Positions 23,904 through 31,338 of a stretch of DNA of 64,000 bases are shown piece by piece. The stretch's first letter is position 1; each line of letters opens with the position of its first letter. This DNA is from Glycomyces sambucus (GTDB lineage: Bacteria; Actinomycetota; Actinomycetes; Mycobacteriales; Micromonosporaceae), in contig NZ_FNGF01000006.1 in assembly GCF_900102815.1 (NCBI RefSeq), forward strand, positions 468,533 through 532,532, given 5' to 3'. Position numbers and translations under genes: made by a program. Below the pieces are notes generated by a model. It worked only from the letters and a program-made list of their open reading frames with translations, did no database searches and was not told where the DNA came from.

Positions 23904-25092
23904 GGGCGATCACGACGACCGGCACGAGGAGGGCGGCGCCGATCCACAGCACCGTGTCCGGACCCGACCGGTCGACGGCGAAGCCGCCCGCGAAGGAGCC
24001 GGCCGCGATCGACAGGTTGAACATGACGGTGTTCAGGGAGGTCGCGATCTCGACCTCGCCGGGCTCGACCGCGTTCATGTACCAGGTCTGGACGGCCGGG
24101 GAGACCAGGCCGTAGCCCGCGCCCCACAGCAGCAGGACCGCGGTGGCCGAGAACAGGTCGCCCACGGCGAAGGCCATGAGCGCCATGCCGAGCGCCATCG
24201 CGACGCCGAGGACGGCGAGTGTGGCGCGCAGGTGCCGCCCGATGAGCGAGCCGGAGGCGACCGTGGCGACGAGCGCGGCGGCGCCGAACGCCAGGAGCAG
24301 GCCGCTCACCTGGGAGGCGGCGAGACCGTTGGCCTGGAGGATCGGGCTGATGAACGTGTACGCGATGAAGTGGCCGGTGACGATGAAGAACGTCAGGGCC
24401 AGGCCGGTGCGCACGGCCTTGCTGCCGCGCACCACCTTCGGGAGCGACGCGAACGAGACCTGCGAGTTCGACGGGAGCTTGGGGACGAGGACCGCGATGG
24501 CGGCCATGGCGACCAGCGCGAGGCCGGTGAGCGCGACGAGGGCCGCGCGCCAGCCGAAGTGGTCGCCGATGAGCGTCCCGAGCGGGACGCCGAGGACGGT
24601 GGCGGCGCCGATCCCGCCGTAGACCGCGGCGGTCGCGCGCGGCACGTCCCGGGCGGGGACCAGGCGCAGCGCGATGCCCCCGGCGACGGCCCAGAACGCG
24701 CCGATCGAGACGCCCACGAGCACGCGGGCGGCCAGGAGCGGGCCGAAGCCGGTCGCGGTGGCGGCGCCGATGTTCGCGCCCGCGACGAGCACGGCGAGGG
24801 CGATGAGCACCAGGCGGCGGTCGAGGCGCCGCGAGAGCACGACGCTCAGGGGCGCGGCGATCGCGGCGACCAGGCCGGGGACGGTGACCATGAGGCCGGC
24901 GGTGCCCTCGCTGACGCCCAGCTCGCCGCTGATCGGCGTGAGCAGGCCCACAGGGAGGACTTCGGAGGTCATGACGACGAAGACGCCGAGGGAGACGGCG
25001 GCCACGGCGAGCCACTGCCTGGGGGTCGCGCGCTCGGGCGCGGCGGGCCCGCGGGTGTCGGTGGGAGAGAGGGTGCGGTCGAGCGTGGTCAC
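23872..25092 (-). CDS. MFS exporter, DHA1/arabinose-efflux type
   Basis: 406 aa with twelve predicted helices, a proton-driven exporter. The N-terminal half shows the DHA1 pattern: SLGVFVVMTSEVLPVGLLTP (residues about 31-50), LSVVLSRRLDRRLVLIALAV (motif A, about 80-99) and RVLVGVSIGAFWAVAGGIAL (about 120-139). The MTSEVLPVGLL sequence puts it with AraJ/YdhP-like drug and sugar efflux pumps. GTG 25092 is preferred because GGAG lies 8 nt upstream. The long upstream region to 25474 carries a strongly folded element which may be its leader. Substrate unknown. Confidence 0.87.
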   Translation of the reverse strand: MTTLDRTLSPTDTRGPAAPERATPRQWLAVAAVSLGVFVVMTSEVLPVGLLTPISGELGVSEGTAGLMVTVPGLVAAIAAPLSVVLSRRLDRRLVLIALAVLVAGANIGAATATGFGPLLAARVLVGVSIGAFWAVAGGIALRLVPARDVPRATAAVYGGIGAATVLGVPLGTLIGDHFGWRAALVALTGLALVAMAAIAVLVPKLPSNSQVSFASLPKVVRGSKAVRTGLALTFFIVTGHFIAYTFISPILQANGLAASQVSGLLLAFGAAALVATVASGSLIGRHLRATLAVLGVAMALGMALMAFAVGDLFSATAVLLLWGAGYGLVSPAVQTWYMNAVEPGEVEIATSLNTVMFNLSIAAGSFAGGFAVDRSGPDTVLWIGAALLVPVVVIALRAARRPARA

Positions 25093-25194
25093 GGCGGCGC
25101 TCCAGGTCAGAGTCGGTTCTCGGCAGGGACCCTCGCGGGTCGTATTGCCGGAACCGGTCCACCACTCGGTCCGCGCGCGGGCGACACGGGATCG

Positions 25195-25320
25195 GCCCGT
25201 ACAGGGGCTGCCCGCCTCGGAGGGCGGGCGGCCGGGGAGCTGAGGTCCCCTTGGCGGTGTACGGGCGTCGGCCCTGACCGGGATCGCTCCCGGGGCGTCG
25301 CCTGCACCAAGGGTAGAGCC
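25195..25320. ncRNA. Strongly folded element between MFS and CDF genes, unidentified
   Basis: A 9-bp stem, GCCCGTACA (25195-25203) with TGTACGGGC (25258-25266), encloses two hairpins: GCCCGCC/GGCGGGC (25210-25229) and GGGGA/TCCCC (25234-25250). A third hairpin, CCGGGA/TCCCGG, follows at 25278-25293. GGGC/GCCC (25263-25274) competes with the 9-bp stem, and CCCTTGG (25248-25254) can pair with CCAAGGG (25307-25313). Competing pairings are typical of riboswitches. It could be read on minus (MFS leader) or plus (CDF leader). I could not match it to a known class. Confidence 0.4.
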
Positions 25321-25473
25321 CGCGGGGCCACACCGTCCACCCGTACGCCTGTAGCGTTCACGACTGCATGGGACGCGAACCCGGCGCCCGCCGCGGGGTT
25401 GCGAAGCCATGACAGACTCGTGTCTGCGCCGCACGCTGCGCGCGCAGGCTTCACCGGAAGGAACGACGGGCGC

Positions 25474-26406
25474 ATGTCAGCAGAAGGCGGCACCAAGGCG
25501 ATCGTGGCGGCCCTCTTGGCCAACACCGGCATCGCGATCTCCAAGTTCGTGGCGGCCGGGATCACCGGGTCGGCGTCGATGCTGGCCGAGGGCGTGCACT
25601 CGGTCGCCGACGCCTCGAACCAGGTCCTGCTCCTCATCGGCGGCAAGGCGTCCCGCAAGGCCGCCAGCCCCGCCCACCCGTTCGGGTACGGGCGCGAGCG
25701 CTACATCTACGCGTTCATCGTCTCGATCGTCCTGTTCTCCATCGGCGGCGTGTACGCCCTCTACGAGGGCTACCACAAGCTGTCCCACCACGAGGACCTG
25801 AAGACGCCGCTGGTCGCCGTCATCGTCCTGGTCATCGCGATCGTCCTGGAGTCGTTCTCGCTGCGCACGGCCGTCAAGGAGTCGAACGCGGTGCGCGGCA
25901 AGCAGACCTGGGTGCAGTTCATCAAGGGCTCCCGCTCCCCCGAGCTGCCGGTGATCCTCCTGGAGGACATCGGCGCGCTCGTCGGCCTCATCCTCGCCCT
26001 CTTCGGCGTGGGCCTGTCCTGGATCACCGGGAACGTCGTCTTCGACGCTCTGGGCACCATGGCGATCGGCGTGCTCCTCGTCTGCATCGCGGTGGTCCTG
26101 GCGATCGAGATCCGCTCCATGCTCATCGGCGAGTCGGCCACCCACGAGGACATCGCGGCCATCGAGGGCGCCATCAAGCAGGACGGCACGAGCGTCCTCA
26201 TCCACCTCAAGACCCTCCACGTCGGCCCCGACGAGCTGCTGGTCGCCGCCAAGGTCGGCATCGACCGGTCCGAGACCGGCGCGCAGGTCGCCGCCGAGAT
26301 CGACGCCGCCGAGGCGCGCATCCGCGCCGCCGTCCCCAAGGCGAAGCTCATCTACATCGAGCCCGACATCCAGCGCACGGACGCCCCCGCGGCCGAGGGC
26401 GCATAG
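25474..26406 (+). CDS. Cation diffusion facilitator transporter
   Basis: Membrane metal-ion/proton antiporter of 310 aa, with about five or six helices and a C-terminal cytosolic domain. SMLAEGVHSVADASNQVLLL (residues about 30-49) has the HxxxD metal site of helix 2; the matching helix 5 has PVILLEDIGALVGLILALFG, with E-D in place of the usual HxxxD or DxxxD, as in SLC30A9/YdfM-like members. AHPFGYGRERYIYAF is the conserved loop. Family members export Zn, Mn, Fe or Co; which one is not evident. GGAAGGA stands 11 nt before the ATG. The Smr gene follows after 9 bp but has its own likely promoter. Confidence 0.9.
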   Translation: MSAEGGTKAIVAALLANTGIAISKFVAAGITGSASMLAEGVHSVADASNQVLLLIGGKASRKAASPAHPFGYGRERYIYAFIVSIVLFSIGGVYALYEGYHKLSHHEDLKTPLVAVIVLVIAIVLESFSLRTAVKESNAVRGKQTWVQFIKGSRSPELPVILLEDIGALVGLILALFGVGLSWITGNVVFDALGTMAIGVLLVCIAVVLAIEIRSMLIGESATHEDIAAIEGAIKQDGTSVLIHLKTLHVGPDELLVAAKVGIDRSETGAQVAAEIDAAEARIRAAVPKAKLIYIEPDIQRTDAPAAEGA

Positions 26407-26415
26407 GCTCGGGCC

Positions 26416-26706
26416 ATGGCGAAACTGGTGCTGGACCTCCACGACATCTTCAACAAGGGCGACCAGATCGAGAAGGCGCTGCGGGACGTGATCCAGGAGG
26501 CGGTCGACAAGCGGATCGACCTCGTGGAGATCATCCCCGGCAAGGGATCCGGCCAGCTCAAGAAGAAGGTGCTGCGGTTCCTGGACCAGAAGGAGGTCAA
26601 GGCCCTGTACCACCGGGTCGACAAGGACTCCAAGAACTTCGGCAGACTTTTCGTGCACTTCCGTTTTGAGCAAAGCCAGCACAAGGACAAGCGCCGCAAG
26701 CGATGA
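26416..26706 (+). CDS. Small Smr-domain protein
   Basis: 96 aa consisting almost only of an Smr domain (the C-terminal endonuclease-like domain of MutS2). LDLHDIFNKGDQIEKALRDV begins with the L-D-L-H motif (residues 5-8), IIPGKGSGQLKKKVLRFL is the conserved H/I-G-x-G loop, and GRLFVHF closes it. In this family the LDLH and GKG motifs form the nucleic-acid site; stand-alone bacterial Smr proteins nick branched DNA or cleave RNA. The basic tail (HKDKRRKR) fits nucleic-acid binding. TAGGCT at 26404-26409 is six bases before the ATG, a leaderless pattern. Confidence 0.85.
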   Translation: MAKLVLDLHDIFNKGDQIEKALRDVIQEAVDKRIDLVEIIPGKGSGQLKKKVLRFLDQKEVKALYHRVDKDSKNFGRLFVHFRFEQSQHKDKRRKR

Positions 26707-26717
26707 TGGTACGCAGA

Positions 26718-26755
26718 CGGCGGCGCAACCTTCCTCCCCGTGGGTTGCGCCGCCG
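26718..26755. terminator. Bidirectional hairpin terminator
   Basis: CGGCGGCGCAACC (26718-26730) and its exact complement GGTTGCGCCGCCG (26743-26755) flank a 12-nt loop, between the convergent Smr and HTH genes. Confidence 0.8.
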
Positions 26756-26802
26756 CGCCGCGTGCTCAGGTATGCGGTTGTGACCGCCGAGCGTCCTGCC
26801 GC

Positions 26803-27063
26803 TCAGTCGATCCGGTCGCCGTCGGCGCCGAGCACCTCCAGCAGTCGCAGCACCGGTACCCGGTAGCTGTGGCCGATCCGAAGGACCTGGACGGGGAAGT
26901 CGCCGTCCTTCGCCAGCCGGTACGCGACCGTCCGCCCGATCCCGAGGATCTGGGCCGCGGTCTCCACGTTCGTCATCACGCCGAGCGACTTGACGCGTTC
27001 GACCGTCCAGATGTCGTCGATGGTGGCGACACTCGAAGGCCCCACCTTCGCATTCGGTGTCAT
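26803..27063 (-). CDS. Small excisionase-type HTH protein
   Basis: 86 aa DNA-binding protein. MTNVETAAQILGIGRTVAYR (residues about 30-49) followed by LAKDGDFPVQVLRIGHSYRV (50-69) is the winged helix-turn-helix of the Excisionase/MerR-like HTH_17 family: helix, recognition helix with R-T-V-A-Y-R, then the wing with G-x-x-x-R-V. ATG 27063 is preferred because AAAGGA lies upstream. Despite the family name there is no integrase or phage gene nearby; actinomycetes often use such proteins in development or gene control. It converges on the Smr gene and diverges from the iron operon. Confidence 0.82.
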   Translation of the reverse strand: MTPNAKVGPSSVATIDDIWTVERVKSLGVMTNVETAAQILGIGRTVAYRLAKDGDFPVQVLRIGHSYRVPVLRLLEVLGADGDRID

Positions 27064-27315
27064 GTTCGTCCTTTCCTGCGGACCGCGCCGACACGGGGTG
27101 CATCGGTGCGGGGCCGCCAAGGACCAGTCGACCCCACGCGGCACGTCCGAGTCCAGAGCGACCCGCCGGTATTCACTCTTACGCGTGGTGTGCGCGTCCT
27201 CACCGGAGGAGGGAGGATTTGGGCGCGAACGGGATTCATTGCCAGAATTGCGCGCGCCAGTACCGCCGCCGAGTGTTCCCACTCTGTGACCCGGCGAGAT
27301 GCAAACGAGATCAGC

Positions 27316-27334
27316 GTAGGTTAGCCTTACCTAC
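27316..27334 (+). promoter_or_regulatory. Iron box (IdeR/DmdR type) abutting the start codon
   Basis: GTAGGTTAGCCTTACCTAC is a 19-bp palindrome with one mismatched pair and fits the IdeR/DmdR consensus. It ends exactly one base before the ATG at 27335. TAGCCT (27322-27327) within it is placed as a -10 element for transcription starting at the ATG. Repressor binding would therefore cover the -10 element directly. Confidence 0.85.
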
Positions 27335-28162
27335 ATGCCAGATGACGCAGGCTTGAGCGGCCGCGCCCTCCGACTCGCCTACTTCGGCGACACCGTCGTC
27401 CACGACGCCGACATCGACCTGCGCGGCGGCGAGGTGACGGCCCTCCTGGGACCCAACGGGTCCGGGAAGTCCACCCTCCTGCGCTCCCTCGCGCGCCTGC
27501 ACCGGCCCGAGGCCGGCACAGTTGGCTTCCCCGACGGCACCGAATCGGCCGCCCTGAGCCCCAAGGACTTCGCGCGCCGCGTCGCGCTGCTCTCCCAGTC
27601 CCGCCCCGTCCCCGGCGGCATCCGCGTCACCGACGTCGTCGGCTACGGCCGCCACCCCCACCGCGGCCGCTGGCGCCACGGCGACCCCGACGGGCCCGTG
27701 AAGGTCCAGCGCGCCATGGAGATCTGCGGCGTCGAGCACATGGCCGAACGCGGCATGGAGGCCCTCTCCGGCGGCGAGCGCCAGCGCGTCTGGCTCGCCT
27801 CCTGCCTCGCCCAGGACACCGCCGTGCTCCTCCTCGACGAGCCCACCAACCACCTCGACCTGCGCTACCAGGTCGAGATCCTCGACCTGGTCCGCGACCT
27901 CGCCGACGAGCACGGCACCGCCGTCGGCGTCGTCCTCCACGACCTCGACCAGGCCGCCGCGGTCGCCGACCGCGCCGTGCTCCTCCACGACGGCCGCGTC
28001 AAGGCCGCCGGGACCCCGGCCGAGGTGCTCACCGCCGAGAACCTCACCGCCGCATACGGCATCGACATCCGCGTCGACGCCGACCCCGTCACCGGCCTGC
28101 TCACGGCCCGGCCCATCGGCCGCCACCACTCCCGCAGACTCGCGGGCACCACCACCGAATAG
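27335..28162 (+). CDS. Iron-siderophore ABC importer, ATP-binding protein
   Basis: Cytoplasmic ATPase, 275 aa, of a FecCDE/FhuBC-type importer. Walker A is LLGPNGSGKSTLLRSL (residues about 38-53), the Q-loop LLSQSRPVPGGIRVTDVV, signature ALSGGERQRVWLASCLAQDT, Walker B VLLLDEPTNHLD and the switch His VVLHDLDQA. These forms (GPNGSGKST, DEPTNHLD) are those of the siderophore importer group. It is the first gene of an operon with a binding lipoprotein and a fused permease. No ribosome site precedes the ATG because the iron box sits there, so the mRNA is likely leaderless. Control: repressed by an iron-loaded DtxR-family regulator. Confidence 0.92.
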   Translation: MPDDAGLSGRALRLAYFGDTVVHDADIDLRGGEVTALLGPNGSGKSTLLRSLARLHRPEAGTVGFPDGTESAALSPKDFARRVALLSQSRPVPGGIRVTDVVGYGRHPHRGRWRHGDPDGPVKVQRAMEICGVEHMAERGMEALSGGERQRVWLASCLAQDTAVLLLDEPTNHLDLRYQVEILDLVRDLADEHGTAVGVVLHDLDQAAAVADRAVLLHDGRVKAAGTPAEVLTAENLTAAYGIDIRVDADPVTGLLTARPIGRHHSRRLAGTTTE

Positions 28163-28172
28163 AAGGAACCCG

Positions 28173-29162
28173 ATGCGAATTCCCGACCTCAAGACGTTCG
28201 CCGTGCCCGCAGCACTGGCCGCCGTCCTCGCCGCCGCCGCGTGCGGCACCACCGAACAGGGCGAGGCGTCCGGCGGCTCCGAGAGCGACGCCGGGCCGGT
28301 CTCGGTCACCGACTTCCTCGGCCGCACCGTGGAACTCGACGCCCCCGCCGAGAAGGTCGTGGCGCTCGAATGGGCCGAGGTCGAGATCGTCGCGAGCCTC
28401 GGCGTCATGCCCGTCGGCGTCGCCGACATCGAGGGCTACGACATGTGGGCCGGCGCCGCCGTACCGCTCGACGACACCGTCACCGACGTCGGCACCCGCC
28501 AGGAGCCGTCCATCGACGCCATCGCCGGACTCGACGCCGACCTGGTCGTCATGGAGACCGACGACGAGGCCCTCATCGCCTCGATCGAGGAGTTCGTGCC
28601 GGTCCTGGTCACCGAGGGCTCCAACGAGACCGACAACCTCGCCCGCATGAAGAGCGACGTCGACCTCATCGCGACCCTCACCGGCAAGACCGACGAGGCC
28701 GCGGCCCTGTGGTCGGACTTCGAGGCCAAGATCGCCGACACCAAGGCCGCCATCGAGGCCGCCGGCACCGGCGCCGTCCCGTACCTCTACGCCGACGGCT
28801 GGATCGAAGGCGACGCCGTCTCCATCCGCCCCTTCGCCGCGAGCTCCCTCGTCGGCTCCATCGGCACCGCCGTGGGCCTCACGAACGCCTGGACCGGCGA
28901 GACCGACGGGATGTGGGGCCTGGGCGCCACCGACGTCGAGGGCATGGCCCAGTTCACCGACACCGAGCTCAAGTTCATCTGGAACAACGCCGACGGCACG
29001 AACATCTTCAGCGACGGCGTCGCGGGCAACGCGATCTGGGAGAACCTGGCGTTCGTGAAGAACGGCACCACGTACGAGCTGCCCGCCGGCACCTGGACCT
29101 TCGGCGGCCCCAAGTCCTCCGAGGCGCTCCTCGACTACTTCGCCGAGGTCTACGCCAGTTGA
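28173..29162 (+). CDS. Iron-siderophore ABC importer, binding lipoprotein
   Basis: Extracellular ligand-binding lipoprotein, 329 aa. The signal (LKTFAVPAALAAVLAAAAC, Cys near residue 24) has a lipobox AAAC. The rest is a FecB/FepB/TroA-like helical-backbone fold: VSVTDFLGRTVELDAPAEKV (residues about 41-60), VGVADIEGYDMW, VTDVGTRQEPSIDAIAGLDA with the D-L-V, and YADGWIEGDAVSIRPFAASS. It delivers a ferric siderophore to the permease. An AAGGA site precedes the ATG, 10 bp after the ATPase stop. The next gene starts within its stop codon (TTGA). Cognate siderophore unknown; no biosynthesis genes are present. Confidence 0.9.
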   Translation: MRIPDLKTFAVPAALAAVLAAAACGTTEQGEASGGSESDAGPVSVTDFLGRTVELDAPAEKVVALEWAEVEIVASLGVMPVGVADIEGYDMWAGAAVPLDDTVTDVGTRQEPSIDAIAGLDADLVVMETDDEALIASIEEFVPVLVTEGSNETDNLARMKSDVDLIATLTGKTDEAAALWSDFEAKIADTKAAIEAAGTGAVPYLYADGWIEGDAVSIRPFAASSLVGSIGTAVGLTNAWTGETDGMWGLGATDVEGMAQFTDTELKFIWNNADGTNIFSDGVAGNAIWENLAFVKNGTTYELPAGTWTFGGPKSSEALLDYFAEVYAS

Positions 29163-31255
29163 GCACCCTGAGCTCGCCGGCGCGACCGGAGGCCCCGGCC
29201 CGGAAGGCGCCGCGCCTCGTCCCGACCGCGGCGGCCTTCCTCGTCACGGCCGGAGCCCTGGTCGCGCTGGCGGTGCTCCACCTCACCCAAGGCACGTCCG
29301 AAGTGGACGCCGGTGACCTGCTCGCACTGGTCACCGGCGGCGCCGACGCGGGCGTGTGGCACGTCCTCGAAGGCGCCCGACTCCCCCGGCTCACCGGGGC
29401 GGTGCTCGTCGGAGTCGCGCTCGGCGCGTCCGGCGTGCTGCTCCAGTCGGTGGCGCGCAACGCGCTCGCCAGCCCCGACACGCTCGCGGTGAACGCGGGC
29501 GCGTACCTGGCGGTGACCGCGGTGGCGGCCTTCGGGATCACGCTGCCGTTCCTGTCCGGGATCGGCGTCGCGTTCGCGGGCGCGCTCGCGACCGCGGGCC
29601 TGGTGCTCGCGCTGTCGGCGGGCGGGGGCGAGTCCGCCACGACCCGGCTGATCCTCGCCGGCTCGGCGACGGCGATGGCCGCGAACTCCCTGGTGTCCCT
29701 GCTGATCCTGCTGTTCCAGGAGGAGACGACCGGGCTGTTCGCCTGGGGCTCTGGCAGTCTCAACCTGGCCGGGTTCGAGTCGATGGCGCAGGCGGCGCCG
29801 CTGGTGCTCCTCGCGATCGTCGCCGCGATGCTCGTGGCCCCGCGCCTGGACCTGCTGCGCCTGGGCGACGACACGGCCGCGAGCCTGGGCGTCCACGTGC
29901 GGCGCACCAGGACCCTGGCGGTCCTGTGCTCGCTCCTGCTGGCCGCGTGCGCGGTCGCCGTGGCGGGCCCGATCGGCTTCGTGGGCCTCGCGGCCCCGGT
30001 CATCGCGCGCCAGATCGCCCGGCGCGTGCCGGTGCTGCTGGCGCACCGCGTGCTCATTCCCTTCGCGGCCCTGTGCGGCGCGCTGGTGGTCGTCGGCGCG
30101 GACCTCGCGGTGCGCGCGGTCCTGGGCGCCGAGAAGAGCATCGAGATCCCGGTGGGCGTCACGACGACGCTCCTGGGCGCGGCGGTCATGGTGTGGCTGG
30201 CGCGCTCGGTCACCAGCGCGGGCTCGGAGGACCGGCCGGCGATCCTGCATGGCGCGGCGAACCGCGGGCGCCTGGCGTTCCTGCTCATCCTGGGCGGCCT
30301 CGCGGCCGCGTCCCTCGGGGCGCTGTTCGCGGGGATGCTCTCGGGCGACACGATGCTCCTGGGCGGCGACCTGGTCAACTGGGTCGCGGGCAGGACGGGC
30401 GCGAGCTACACGTGGATCATCGAGCAGCGCTTCCCGCGCGTCCTCGCCGCGATCCTCGCCGGCGCGGCGCTCGCGTGCGCGGGCGCGGTGACGCAGGGGA
30501 TCCTGCGCAACCCGCTCGCCGAACCGGGCCTCCTCGGCGTCACGGCCGGCGCGGGGATCGGCGCGGTCGCGCTCATCACCTGGATTCCCTCGTCGGGGGC
30601 GTGGGCGGTCACGGGCATGTCGGCCGTCGGCGGCCTGGGGGCGTTCGCGCTCGTGTACGCGCTCGCGTGGCGCGGCGGGCTCGACACGTCCCGGCTGGTG
30701 CTCATCGGCATCGCCGTGTGGTCGATCGGCATGGCCGCGATCACCCTCATCATCCTGGCCTCGGACCCGTGGAACACGCCGAAGGCCATGACGTGGCTGT
30801 CGGGGACCACGTACGGCCGCACCGCGGACCGCCTGATCCCCCTCGCGGCCGCGCTCGTGGTGGTGCTGCCGCTGATCCTGGCGCACCGCAAGGAGATCGA
30901 CCTCCTCGCCCTCGACGACGACACTCCTCGGACGCTCGGCGTCCGGCTCGAACGCACCCGGCTGCTCCTCCTGGGCGCCGCCGCGGTGCTGACGGCCGCC
31001 GCCGTGGCCGTCGTGGGCGTGATCGGCTTCGTGGGCCTGGTGGCCCCGCACCTGGCGCGCGGCCTCGTCGGCAGCCGCCACACGCGCGTCCTCCCGGTGT
31101 CGATCCTCCTCGGCGTGCTCCTCGTCAGCCTCGCTGACACGTTGGGCCGCACGGTGATCGCCCCGGCCCAGATCCCGGCGGGCCTGGTCTGCTCGCTGAT
31201 CGGCACGCCGTACTTCGTGTGGCTGCTGTGGAGGACCCGCACCAGGACCGGCTGA
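29159..31255 (+). CDS. Fused FecCD-type iron-siderophore permease
   Basis: Single chain of 698 aa with two full FecCD/BtuC-type permease domains in tandem, about 20 helices in all, as in FhuB. Each half shows the family pattern: RLPRLTGAVLVGVALGASGV with QSVARNALASPDTLAVNAGA, and RFPRVLAAILAGAALACAGA with QGILRNPLAEPGLLGVTAGA. VGLAAPVIARQIAR and VGLVAPHLARGLVG are the equivalent V-G-L-x-x-P loops. The start is a TTG whose bases overlap the previous stop (TTGA), so it depends on coupling. A fused permease explains why only three genes make this importer. Confidence 0.9.
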   Translation: MSTLSSPARPEAPARKAPRLVPTAAAFLVTAGALVALAVLHLTQGTSEVDAGDLLALVTGGADAGVWHVLEGARLPRLTGAVLVGVALGASGVLLQSVARNALASPDTLAVNAGAYLAVTAVAAFGITLPFLSGIGVAFAGALATAGLVLALSAGGGESATTRLILAGSATAMAANSLVSLLILLFQEETTGLFAWGSGSLNLAGFESMAQAAPLVLLAIVAAMLVAPRLDLLRLGDDTAASLGVHVRRTRTLAVLCSLLLAACAVAVAGPIGFVGLAAPVIARQIARRVPVLLAHRVLIPFAALCGALVVVGADLAVRAVLGAEKSIEIPVGVTTTLLGAAVMVWLARSVTSAGSEDRPAILHGAANRGRLAFLLILGGLAAASLGALFAGMLSGDTMLLGGDLVNWVAGRTGASYTWIIEQRFPRVLAAILAGAALACAGAVTQGILRNPLAEPGLLGVTAGAGIGAVALITWIPSSGAWAVTGMSAVGGLGAFALVYALAWRGGLDTSRLVLIGIAVWSIGMAAITLIILASDPWNTPKAMTWLSGTTYGRTADRLIPLAAALVVVLPLILAHRKEIDLLALDDDTPRTLGVRLERTRLLLLGAAAVLTAAAVAVVGVIGFVGLVAPHLARGLVGSRHTRVLPVSILLGVLLVSLADTLGRTVIAPAQIPAGLVCSLIGTPYFVWLLWRTRTRTG

Positions 31256-31267
31256 GGTTGGGGCGGG

Positions 31268-31289
31268 ATTCACCAGGGGTTCATCGGCG
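31268..31289 (+). promoter_or_regulatory. PHO box (two 11-bp units) of the phytase gene
   Basis: ATTCACC at 31268 and GTTCATC at 31279 are spaced exactly 11 bp and each differ from GTTCACC at one base. A weaker third unit may start at 31290. The site is 50-70 bp before the phytase GTG. Confidence 0.65.
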
Positions 31290-31338
31290 GGGTCGAGGAT
31301 CGATCTGACCGCTGAACCCCTGCCTTTTTGGAGGCCCC

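Noticed and set aside
25195..25320. Assignment of the folded element to a TPP, yybP-ykoY, NiCo or guanidine riboswitch
   Set aside because: Fragments such as CCTGA and CTGAG recall TPP and GGGGA recalls yybP-ykoY, but the conserved cores and their order are not present, so no class is claimed.
26803..27063. Excisionase of a mobile element
   Set aside because: The HTH matches the excisionase family, but no integrase, replication gene or attachment repeat is nearby. It is better seen as a chromosomal regulator.
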